DNA of 17,928 bases from an uncultured beta proteobacterium (GTDB lineage Bacteria; Pseudomonadota; Gammaproteobacteria; Burkholderiales; SG8-39), in contig CAIPUP010000263.1 in assembly GCA_903868285.1 (NCBI GenBank), positions 1 to 17,928 on the forward strand. The letters run 5' to 3'. Made by a program: the position numbers and the translations under genes. Positions within the stretch are counted from its first letter, which is position 1; the number at the start of each line of letters is the position of its first letter. Positions 7,997-14,397 of this stretch are shown one piece after another. The notes below the pieces were generated by a model. That model did no database searches. It saw nothing but the letters and a program-made list of their open reading frames with translations, and was not told the DNA's origin.

Positions 7997-8647
7997 TTAG
8001 AAGCCGTGGGTGTTACGCAGCAAACCGACGGCCAGGCCTTCCAGGGCGAACTGATCCCGGCGCGGATCGACTTCGATCGGCGCGAAGTCGGGGTTCTCGG
8101 CCTCCAGCAGCACCAGCCCACCCTTGCGCTGCAGACGCTTGACGGTGACCTCGTCATTGATGCGCGCCACCACCACCTGCCCCGAGCGCGCCTCGCTGGT
8201 TTTGTGCACTGCCAGCAGGTCGCCATCGAGAATGCCGGCATCGCGCATGCTCATGCCGCGTACCTTGAGCAGGTAGTCGGCGCGGGGATTGAACATGTCC
8301 GGATCCACCGCCAGGCGACGTTCGACATGTTCGCTGGCGAGGATGGGCGAACCGGCAGCCACCCGCCCGACCAGGGGCAGACCGCCATCATTGGCGGCCG
8401 CCCTGGCCGCAGCGCTGCGCATGCGACTGCCAGCGCCATCGACCAGACGGATGCCGCGTGAAGAGCCGCCGATCAGCTCGATCGCGCCGCGCTTTTCGAG
8501 GTTGCGCAAATGCTCCTGGGCCGCGTTGGGCGAGCTGAACCCGAAGTGCGCCTGAATCTCGGCGCGGGTGGGTGGCATACCGGCGTGATGGATGGAATCA
8601 CGAATGAAATCAAGGATGTGCTGCTGTCGGCTGGTAAGGGCGTCCAT
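7997..8647 (-). CDS. lexA: LexA repressor
   Basis: LexA represses SOS genes and self-cleaves when RecA filaments form on damaged DNA. The 216-residue protein has an N-terminal winged helix (LTSRQQHILDFIRDSI through NAAQEHLRNLEKRGAIEL, residues 4-57). The cleavage site is Ala98-Gly99 in VAAGSP. The catalytic Ser133 lies in RGMSMRDAG and Lys170 in NDEVTVKRL. All three are shifted by 14 from E. coli LexA (84-85, 119, 156), so the repressor should be fully cleavable. ATG 8647 has GGAG upstream at good spacing. It is the first gene of a co-directional block with imuA, imuB and dnaE2, an arrangement known from other proteobacteria, sometimes as a second lexA copy. Whether this genome has another lexA cannot be told here. 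It is likely autoregulated through the box at 8689-8704. Confidence 0.97.
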   Translation of the reverse strand: MDALTSRQQHILDFIRDSIHHAGMPPTRAEIQAHFGFSSPNAAQEHLRNLEKRGAIELIGGSSRGIRLVDGAGSRMRSAAARAAANDGGLPLVGRVAAGSPILASEHVERRLAVDPDMFNPRADYLLKVRGMSMRDAGILDGDLLAVHKTSEARSGQVVVARINDEVTVKRLQRKGGLVLLEAENPDFAPIEVDPRRDQFALEGLAVGLLRNTHGF

Positions 8648-8688
8648 GCGGTCTCCGGTCAAAGCGGGGCAAGGTGGCAAGCAATTCA

Positions 8689-8704
8689 CTGTATTTTCAT
8701 ACAG
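8689..8704. promoter_or_regulatory. LexA box (SOS operator) upstream of lexA
   Basis: CTGTATTTTCATACAG fits CTGT-N8-ACAG perfectly. It is 41 nt upstream of the lexA ATG on the minus strand, the expected site for autorepression. It is also about 136 nt upstream of the divergent nitroreductase gene and could affect it. Confidence 0.93.
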
Positions 8705-8723
8705 TTCTGCCGCCAGCGCAAGC

Positions 8724-8751
8724 CCCATGCAAATCAAATCCCATGCAAATC
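8724..8751. repeat. 12-bp direct repeat spaced 16 bp in the lexA/nitroreductase intergenic region
   Basis: CCCATGCAAATC occurs at 8724-8735 and again at 8740-8751, separated by AAAT. It lies just beyond the lexA operator in the divergent promoter region. It may be a duplicated regulator site or another slippage product; no known motif is recognised. Confidence 0.6.
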
Positions 8752-8840
8752 GCCGGCAAGGCCAAACTGGGTATGCTCGACGGCTAGCCGGACCCTAACC
8801 CGATGCCAACCCTCGAGTTTTTTTACCCTGGACCTCTGCC

Positions 8841-9452
8841 ATGACGATTCCCGACTTGCTGCAAAACCGCTATTCCGCCAGTTTTTTCGATCCCACCCGT
8901 ACCCTGAGCGAGGCCGAGATACAGCAACTGGTCAGCCTCGCCACCACGGCGCCGAGCGCCTTCAACGCCCAGAACTGGCGTTTCATTGCGGTCCGCAGCA
9001 GCGAACAGAAAGAGCGTCTGAAGAAGCTGGCCTACATGCAGGCCAAGGTGAGCGATGCGGCAGTGACCTTCATCGTCTGTGGCGAGACCCAGGTCCACCG
9101 CCACCTGGGCAACAATCTGCGCAGCTGTCTGGAGGCGCAGGCCATCACGCAAACCCTGCTGGATAACTGGGTCGGCGTGGCAGAAAAGATGTACGGCCCG
9201 AACCCGCAGTTTCAGCGCGATGAAGCGGTGCGCTCGGCATCCCTGGCCGGCATGACACTGATGGTTGCCGCGCACGGACTGGGACTGGCAGCGGGGCCGA
9301 TGATCGGCTTCGATCCGGCCGGTGTGGCCAGGGAGTTCGGCCTGTCCGAGAGCGAAGTGCCGGTGATGCTGATCGCCGTCGGGCATCCAACGACCGGCAA
9401 TGCCGCCCAGAAACCACGTCGTCCGCTGCACGAAGTGCTGGTCATACGCTGA
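8841..9452 (+). CDS. Nitroreductase family protein
   Basis: The 203-residue protein is a cytosolic FMN-dependent oxidoreductase of the nitroreductase fold, likely NAD(P)H-dependent and dimeric. The N-terminal RYSASFFD (residues 10-17) sits where the FMN-phosphate-contacting R-x-S-x-R-x-F motif normally is, with Ser replacing the second Arg. ATTAPSAFNAQNWRF (34-48) matches the PSxxNxQPW flavin motif, with Asn in place of Pro. GLGLAAGPMIGFDPAGV (146-162) is the conserved C-terminal flavin loop. It may reduce nitroaromatics or quinones, but the natural substrate is unknown. It diverges from lexA across 193 bp and is convergent with the flavin monooxygenase gene. The ribosome site is weak (GGA about 10 nt upstream). 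The stop codon lies within a duplicated 12-mer. Confidence 0.92.
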   Translation: MTIPDLLQNRYSASFFDPTRTLSEAEIQQLVSLATTAPSAFNAQNWRFIAVRSSEQKERLKKLAYMQAKVSDAAVTFIVCGETQVHRHLGNNLRSCLEAQAITQTLLDNWVGVAEKMYGPNPQFQRDEAVRSASLAGMTLMVAAHGLGLAAGPMIGFDPAGVAREFGLSESEVPVMLIAVGHPTTGNAAQKPRRPLHEVLVIR

Positions 9453-9464
9453 GTCATACGCTGA
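9441..9464. repeat. 12-bp exact tandem duplication spanning the nitroreductase stop codon
   Basis: GTCATACGCTGA occurs at 9441-9452 and 9453-9464. The first copy encodes the final Val-Ile-Arg and stop; the second repeats the same in-frame codons and stop, giving a duplicated gene end. Confidence 0.92.
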
Positions 9465-9502
9465 TCGCGCACGAGCTGATAGCGCCTGACTGACGCACGC
9501 GC

Positions 9503-10840
9503 TTACTCGGTCAGGGTGTCGCGCAGCAGTTTGTGTCGGTATTGCTTGCGAAAACGTCCGCGACGCTGCAACTCGGGCACCAGCAGATCCACCACATTGA
9601 CCAGATCGTGTGGCGTGGCATGCGGATGCGAAATCATGAAGCCACCGCGTGCGCCAGCGCCATCGAAATGCTCTTCCATGAAATCGGCCACCTGCGCCGG
9701 CGTGCCCGCCACCACCCGCTCATAGCCGGTGGCCACCTTGACACCCTCGCGGAAGAACTCCTCGCGTGTGATGCTGGCGCCCGGCCCGAGTTTCTCGGCC
9801 AGGGCTGATACCAGGCTCACTGGCGAATTCTGGCTGGCGGCAATGCTCTGGGCCAGTTCATGCGGCGAGAAGCGCTCGGGCAGGGTGGAGAAGTCGTAGC
9901 CGATGTTGTGCGAGAGATAGGCGCCGACCGCTTCCTGCGGAATCATGTCGAGCATGCGCTCGCGTGCGGCAATAGCCTCCTTTTCGCTCTCGGCCACCAT
10001 CGGTGTCAGATTGAACAGAATGCCCACGCGCGACGGATCACGACCTTCGCTCACCAATGCACTGTCCAGCGCCTGGCGATGCCGAAGCTTCTGCGCCAGG
10101 CTCAGGCCGGTGGCAAACACATGGTCGGCAAAATGCGCCGAAGCCTTGATGCCGCGCGGTGAACCACCAGCCTGGATCAACACGGGTCGTCCTTGCGGCG
10201 AGGGCACGGTGTTGAGCGGGCCGCGTACCTTGAAGAACTTGCCGACATGATGAATCGCAGCCACCTTGGTGGCATCGGCTACCACGCCGGAATCGCGATC
10301 CCAGATGAAGGCATCCGGTTTGACGCTGTCCCACAGCGCCTTGCAGACATCGACGAATTCCTCCATGCGGTCGTAGCGCGCACCATGCTCCATCAGTTCA
10401 TCGAAGCCATAGTTCTCGGCATCGGACTTACGGGTCGAGGTGATGACATTGAAGGCTATGCGCCCGTCACTGATGTGATCGAGCGAATTCAATAGCCGCG
10501 CGACATAGAACGGCTGCATGAAGGTCGAGGCATAGGTCAGGCCAAAGCCCAGATGGTTTGTCACCCGGGCCAGGGCACTGATGTAGGGGCTCATGTCCTG
10601 ACGCGGCCAGCCGATGCCCCAGCGCACGGCAGCAGCCTCGGAACCTTGCCAGGTTGCCGGAATGCCGGTGCCATCACCGAAGAACATCATGTCAAAGCAG
10701 CCACGCTCGGCGGTGCGGGCAAGCTCCTCGAACATGCCCAGATCGGGGAAGCGTCGGTGCACCCACGACCCGGGCACGCGCCAGCGGCCATCAAGGTGGG
10801 TGTAGGACATGTCACAGGCAAGATGCATCAGGGGTTTCAT
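9503..10840 (-). CDS. LLM-class flavin-dependent monooxygenase, NtaA/SnaA/DszA family
   Basis: The 445-residue protein has the usual length of the NtaA/SnaA/DszA branch of bacterial luciferase-like monooxygenases, which use reduced FMN supplied by a separate reductase to oxidise C-N or C-S compounds. Signatures include FDMMFFGDGTG (residues 49-59), HLGFGLTYASTFMQPFYVARLLNSLDHISDGR (96-127) with NVITS following, AENYGFDELMEHGARYDRMEEF (141-162), and VLIQAGGSPRG. It lies 39 nt downstream of an exported binding-protein gene on the same strand, which suggests uptake followed by oxidation of the same compound, as in sulfonate (ssu-type) loci. No dedicated FMN reductase is adjacent, although the nitroreductase-family gene ends 50 bp away on the opposite strand. 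The substrate is unknown. Confidence 0.93.
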   Translation of the reverse strand: MKPLMHLACDMSYTHLDGRWRVPGSWVHRRFPDLGMFEELARTAERGCFDMMFFGDGTGIPATWQGSEAAAVRWGIGWPRQDMSPYISALARVTNHLGFGLTYASTFMQPFYVARLLNSLDHISDGRIAFNVITSTRKSDAENYGFDELMEHGARYDRMEEFVDVCKALWDSVKPDAFIWDRDSGVVADATKVAAIHHVGKFFKVRGPLNTVPSPQGRPVLIQAGGSPRGIKASAHFADHVFATGLSLAQKLRHRQALDSALVSEGRDPSRVGILFNLTPMVAESEKEAIAARERMLDMIPQEAVGAYLSHNIGYDFSTLPERFSPHELAQSIAASQNSPVSLVSALAEKLGPGASITREEFFREGVKVATGYERVVAGTPAQVADFMEEHFDGAGARGGFMISHPHATPHDLVNVVDLLVPELQRRGRFRKQYRHKLLRDTLTE

Positions 10841-10879
10841 TGCAAATCCGTTCTGGTTCTATTGATGTGTTGCACAGAC

Positions 10880-11896
10880 TTACTGGCGAATCATGCGCTC
10901 GGCGGCTGGCGGGAGAAATTCACCACGGTAGATATCGCGTACTGACGGTGCCGGTGTAACCGCCATGGACTGCGCCACGAAGCCCAAGGTTCTGGTCATG
11001 CGGGCTGGATCGACATAACCCAGGCCATTGGCCAGTACCGGGGGGGTGAGTATCGACAGGCCGCGCAACATTTCCAGGCGCGCCAGTTCAGTGCTGTCGC
11101 TGAGCAGGCTGTCACGCTTTTTGACCGAGGCAATGCCCAGCTTCATGTCGCCCAGCGCATCGCGCGTACCGCGGGTGAGGGCGGAGAGAAAGCCCTTCAC
11201 GACGTCGGGGCTGCTGGTGAGGGTTTTTTCCGAGACGATGATGCCAAAGCCGTACAGATCTGCCCCCAGTTCCGAATAGCGCAGCACCGTCAGATCATTG
11301 CGTGACACGCCTTGTGCCTCCAGCGCCAGCACGGTGGTGGTGTAGACCGAAGCCACGGCATCGGTTTCACCACGGATCAACATGGCATCTCTGACATTCG
11401 GTTGCACCGACAGCCAGTTGATCTTGCTTTCATCCACGCCATTGGCCTTGGCAAAAATCGGGAACAACACCCGGCTGTTATCCGCCACCGGCGCGGCAAT
11501 GCGCTTGCCTTCGAGATCTTTCGGGCGGCGGATGCCAGCGGAATTCTTTGCCACGATGGCATTGAGCGAGCCATCGATCAGCACCATCACGCACACCACC
11601 TTGTTACCGGGATTCTTGGCATTGAAAGGCACCAGCAGATTCAGATCGGCATAGCCAAAGTCATAGGTGCCTGAGGCCACCTTGGCAATGGTGTCGCCTG
11701 AGCCAAAACCGCGATCAATCTTGACCTTGAGACCTTCCTTGGCAAAGTGTCCGTTGTCCTCGGCCAACGTGAAAAATGCGTGATTGCCCTGATAAGCCCA
11801 GTCAAGTGCAAGCTTGAGTTCCTTTTGTGCCGAGGCAACACCCGGCATCAAACCGCACAGCAACAACGAGAACAACAAGACCGAACGTAGCAACAT
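10880..11896 (-). CDS. Exported ABC-type substrate-binding protein, NMT1/SsuA-like
   Basis: The 338-residue protein is a periplasmic solute-binding protein of the NMT1/THI5/SsuA/TauA type. It has a signal peptide (MLLRSVLLFSLLLCGLMPGV, with probable cleavage after ASA at residue 23). The mature start KELKLALDWAYQGNHAFFTLAEDNGHFAKEGL is the family pattern, followed by GSGDTIAKVASGTYDFGYADLNLL. ATG 11896 has AAGG about 8-10 nt upstream. The same frame stays open upstream to 12070 through the 9-bp repeat, but that stretch would encode an unnatural Thr-Phe-Val ladder and is taken as untranslated. The gene probably heads a two-gene operon with the flavin monooxygenase. No ABC permease or ATPase is present, so the transport partner must be elsewhere. 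The ligand is not identifiable. Confidence 0.92.
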   Translation of the reverse strand: MLLRSVLLFSLLLCGLMPGVASAQKELKLALDWAYQGNHAFFTLAEDNGHFAKEGLKVKIDRGFGSGDTIAKVASGTYDFGYADLNLLVPFNAKNPGNKVVCVMVLIDGSLNAIVAKNSAGIRRPKDLEGKRIAAPVADNSRVLFPIFAKANGVDESKINWLSVQPNVRDAMLIRGETDAVASVYTTTVLALEAQGVSRNDLTVLRYSELGADLYGFGIIVSEKTLTSSPDVVKGFLSALTRGTRDALGDMKLGIASVKKRDSLLSDSTELARLEMLRGLSILTPPVLANGLGYVDPARMTRTLGFVAQSMAVTPAPSVRDIYRGEFLPPAAERMIRQ

Positions 11897-11920
11897 GGCA
11901 TTACCTTTCTGTGGATCGAG

Positions 11921-12019
11921 GAATGTAACGAATGGAACGAATGCAACGAATTCAACGAATATAACGAATGTAGCGAATGTAGCGAAGGTAGCGAATGTAA
12001 CGGATGTAACGATTGAAAC
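11921..12019. repeat. 9-bp minisatellite, 11 copies, consensus GAATGTAAC
   Basis: Eleven contiguous 9-mers start at 11921. Exact consensus copies lie at 11921 and 11993; the variants change only one or two bases (for example GAATGTAGC twice, GAATTCAAC, GGATGTAAC), except GATTGAAAC in the last unit. The array starts 25 nt upstream of the binding-protein ATG, so it is either in the 5' leader or around the promoter. It is more AT-rich than its surroundings. Confidence 0.95.
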
Positions 12020-12036
12020 GAACGAAGTTATCTGCA

Positions 12037-12064
12037 CGCTTGCGGGCAAGGTCCGTTGCAAGCG
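12037..12064. promoter_or_regulatory. Inverted repeat, candidate operator
   Basis: CGCTTGC (12037-12043) and GCAAGCG (12058-12064) are perfect 7-bp arms with a 14-nt gap. The arm-centre spacing of 21 bp would put both half-sites on one face of the helix, as for a dimeric regulator. No cognate regulator gene is in the window. Confidence 0.3.
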
Positions 12065-12302
12065 CCCCACTGCAGTGCGAATTCAGTAAGAGACTACTGA
12101 TCCGTGGCAATACCCCTGATCGCGTCAATGCCATACTGCGATGAATCGTTCATGCCAGATGTGATCCACAGCACGGCAAACGCATGCCAATGGTTTGTAC
12201 GGCCTGAACTGGCATGGCTTGTGCGGTAGACTGAAATGGTATTTCTTGCCGTCATTCGCTCCAATTTCGCGCCGGTTCGAGCGCTGTAATCGAGGTTTCA
12301 CC

Positions 12303-13355
12303 ATGCTCCCAATCGCTGCCTGTCGCACTGGCTCTCGCCACAATGCATCCCGTACTGCCAGCTTCATGCTGTCGGCGCTGTCTGCGCTGTCGATCTGCTG
12401 CACGCTGGCCAGTATCAGCATCACCAGCGCGCAGGCGCAAAACGCCACGGCAGCACGCAGCAGCTACCCGAGCAAGCCGGTGCGCTGGATCATTCCCTTT
12501 CCGCCCGGCGGCGCCACCGATCTGCTCGGCCGCTATGTTGGCCAGCGCCTGTCCGAGAGCTGGGGACAGCCGATCGTGGTGGAGAACCGCGCCGGGGCCA
12601 GTGGCACCATCGGTTCAGACCTCGTGGCCAAGGCCAGCCCGGATGGCAGCACCTTTGTCGTCGGCACCACCTCCAGCCATGCCGTGTCGCCAGCGCTGAT
12701 GCCGAAAATCCCCTATGACAACCTGCGCGATTTCGCCCCTGTTGCCCTGATCGCCACCTTTCCCAATGTGCTGGTGGTGCCGGCCTCCGGCCCGAAAACC
12801 CTGCGCGAGCTGCTGGCGCAACTGCGCGCCAAGCCGGGCGGTTACAGCTTCGCCAGCTCCGGCTCCGGCAGCTCGACCCATCTCACCGGCGAGCTGTTCC
12901 AGCAAATGACCAAGACCGAAATGGTGCATGTGCCCTACAAAGGCACGGGACCCTTGCTGAATGACCTGATGGCCGGTCATGTACCGCTGGGCTTTGACCA
13001 GATCACGGCGGTGCTGCCGTTCACCCAGTCGGGCAAGCTGCGCGCGCTGGGTGTGGCCAGCCTCGAGCGCAGCGCGGCGGCTCCGGACATTCCGACCATT
13101 GCCGAAGTGGTGCCGGGCTTCGAGGCCATCGCCTGGATGGGACTGCTCGGGCCGGCCGGCACGCCGACCGATATCGTGAGCAAGATCAACAGCGATATCC
13201 GGCGCGTGTTGCAATCGCCCGAGGCCTCGCAAAAGCTGCGTGAACTGGCGGCCACACCGGGCACGCTGGCACCGCAGGCCTTTGCCGACTTTGTGCGCCA
13301 GGACACCGAGAAATGGCGCGCCCTGGTCAAGAGCGCAAACATCAAGGCGGACTGA
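12303..13355 (+). CDS. Bug/TctC-family tripartite tricarboxylate transporter binding protein (first copy)
   Basis: The 350-residue protein is a periplasmic Bug-type receptor, a family that binds carboxylates, amino acids or aromatic acids and is greatly expanded in Burkholderiales. ATG 12303 has GAGG 8 nt upstream and gives a signal peptide with a long n-region and likely cleavage after SAQA (residue 45); ATG 12366 would give a shorter signal. The mature protein opens YPSKPVRWIIPFPPGGATDLLGR (55-77), then GQPIVVENRAGASGTIGSDLVAKASPDG (88-115), both core Bug motifs. Later motifs include HVPYKGTGPLLNDLMAGH and KLRALGV. It begins a plus-strand gene cluster, with 4 nt between its stop and the next ATG. 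No TctA/TctB membrane subunits are nearby, so it may serve a remote transporter or act as a sensor. Confidence 0.94.
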   Translation: MLPIAACRTGSRHNASRTASFMLSALSALSICCTLASISITSAQAQNATAARSSYPSKPVRWIIPFPPGGATDLLGRYVGQRLSESWGQPIVVENRAGASGTIGSDLVAKASPDGSTFVVGTTSSHAVSPALMPKIPYDNLRDFAPVALIATFPNVLVVPASGPKTLRELLAQLRAKPGGYSFASSGSGSSTHLTGELFQQMTKTEMVHVPYKGTGPLLNDLMAGHVPLGFDQITAVLPFTQSGKLRALGVASLERSAAAPDIPTIAEVVPGFEAIAWMGLLGPAGTPTDIVSKINSDIRRVLQSPEASQKLRELAATPGTLAPQAFADFVRQDTEKWRALVKSANIKAD

Positions 13356-13359
13356 ACCG

Positions 13360-14301
13360 ATGTCTGCAACGGCATCACCCGACACACTGCGGGTCATCGT
13401 ATTTGAAGGCGTACAGAATCTGGCGCTCTACGCCGCACAGGCGCAGGGTTGCTTCGCGGCACACGGCCTGGATGTGCAACTGAGCTTCACGCCCAACTCC
13501 TGGACGCTGCGCGACGGCCTGCAGCAGGGTAGCTACGACATCGCGCATACCGCAGTCGACAACGCCATCGCCATGGTGGAACTGGCCGGTGCCGATGTGG
13601 CGGTGGTGATGGGTGGCGACAACGGCTTCAATGGCGTGTATGTCCAGCCGGATATCGCCGATATCGCGGCCCTGCGTGGTCGCACCGTGCTTGTGGATGC
13701 ACCCAACACCGCATTCGCACTGGTGCTGTATCGCATCCTGTCGCAGCACGGCATGGAGCGCTCGCGCAATGACTATGTCGTCAAGTCGGTCGGTGCAACA
13801 CCACTGCGACTGGCGGCCTTGCTCGATCCGTCGCTGGCCGATCAGCCGAAATACGCCGGTGCCATTCTCAATCTGCCGTATCGCATTCAAGCGGAACGCG
13901 CTGGCTTGCGCTGTCTGGGCGAAGCGGTCGATCTGGTCGGACCCTATCTGTCGACGGCAGGGTTCGTGATGCGGCCGTGGGCCGCAGCGCATGCCGATGT
14001 GCTGCAACGCTATATCCGCGCCTATGTCGAAGGCTTGCGCTGGGCGCTTGACCCCGCACATCGTGGTGCTGCCATCGACTTGCTGGCCGAGCGTCTGAAG
14101 CTGCCGCGCGATATGGCCGAGGCCTGTTATGCCATTGCCGCCGATCCGCTGAACGGACTGGCGCGCGATGCCGCCATCGATCTGGCGGGACTGGCCAATG
14201 TACTCAACATCCGGGCGGTGGTGGAGGGCGCCTGGGAGGGCAAACCGCCATCCACCGATCGGTATGTCGATGCGCGCTACTGGACGCAGGCGCTGCAGTG
14301 A
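13360..14301 (+). CDS. NMT1-like substrate-binding-protein fold without signal peptide
   Basis: The 313-residue protein resembles ABC-type NMT1/SsuA binding proteins: LRVIVFEGVQNLALYAAQAQGCFAAHGLDVQLSFT (residues 10-44), then GLQQGSYDIAHTAVDNAIAM, a central LRGRTVLVDAPNTAFALVLYRIL segment, and RYIRAYVEGLRWALDP. It starts MSATASPDTLRVIV with no hydrophobic leader, and the upstream frame offers no signal-like sequence, so it should stay in the cytoplasm. It lies 4 nt after the first Bug gene and 96 nt before the second, and so appears co-transcribed. A cytoplasmic role (ligand sensing, substrate delivery or an enzyme activity like that of THI5/NMT1) is possible, but nothing in the sequence decides it. 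I see no obvious metal-binding cluster. Confidence 0.82.
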   Translation: MSATASPDTLRVIVFEGVQNLALYAAQAQGCFAAHGLDVQLSFTPNSWTLRDGLQQGSYDIAHTAVDNAIAMVELAGADVAVVMGGDNGFNGVYVQPDIADIAALRGRTVLVDAPNTAFALVLYRILSQHGMERSRNDYVVKSVGATPLRLAALLDPSLADQPKYAGAILNLPYRIQAERAGLRCLGEAVDLVGPYLSTAGFVMRPWAAAHADVLQRYIRAYVEGLRWALDPAHRGAAIDLLAERLKLPRDMAEACYAIAADPLNGLARDAAIDLAGLANVLNIRAVVEGAWEGKPPSTDRYVDARYWTQALQ

Positions 14302-14397
14302 ATCCTACAATGCCATCGATGATGACCCGGCGACGATGGCCCCGCTGACCCACACCAAGTCATATTCATTCTCAGACCACTTTTCGAGGAAATTTCC

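Larger units (their letters stand above)
11897..12302. promoter_or_regulatory. Divergent intergenic region (406 bp) with 9-bp repeats and inverted repeats
   Basis: This region separates the minus-strand binding-protein gene from the plus-strand operon and should hold both promoters. The side near 11896 is mostly the 9-bp tandem repeat. Beyond it is an inverted repeat (CGCTTGC at 12037-12043 with GCAAGCG at 12058-12064, arm centres 21 bp apart) and a perfect 10-bp palindrome CACTGCAGTG at 12068-12077. These are candidate regulator sites. I could not assign confident -35/-10 boxes. Confidence 0.5.

Noticed and set aside
8648..8737. Longer LexA starting at 8737
   Set aside because: The extension translates the operator region, whereas ATG 8647 has a good GGAG and starts the conserved winged helix at the right distance.
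8781..8823. Rho-independent terminator made of CGGCTAGCCG and the later T-run
   Set aside because: The palindrome (8781-8790) and the T-run (about 8817-8823) are separated by more than 25 nt, and no gene on the plus strand ends before them.
11921..12019. CRISPR array
   Set aside because: The units are 9 bp and contiguous, with no spacers; no cas genes are present.
11897..12070. In-frame N-terminal extension of the 10880-11896 binding protein through the 9-bp repeats
   Set aside because: It would place a Thr-Phe-Val ladder before a normal signal peptide. ATG 11896 has its own ribosome site and an ideal signal sequence.
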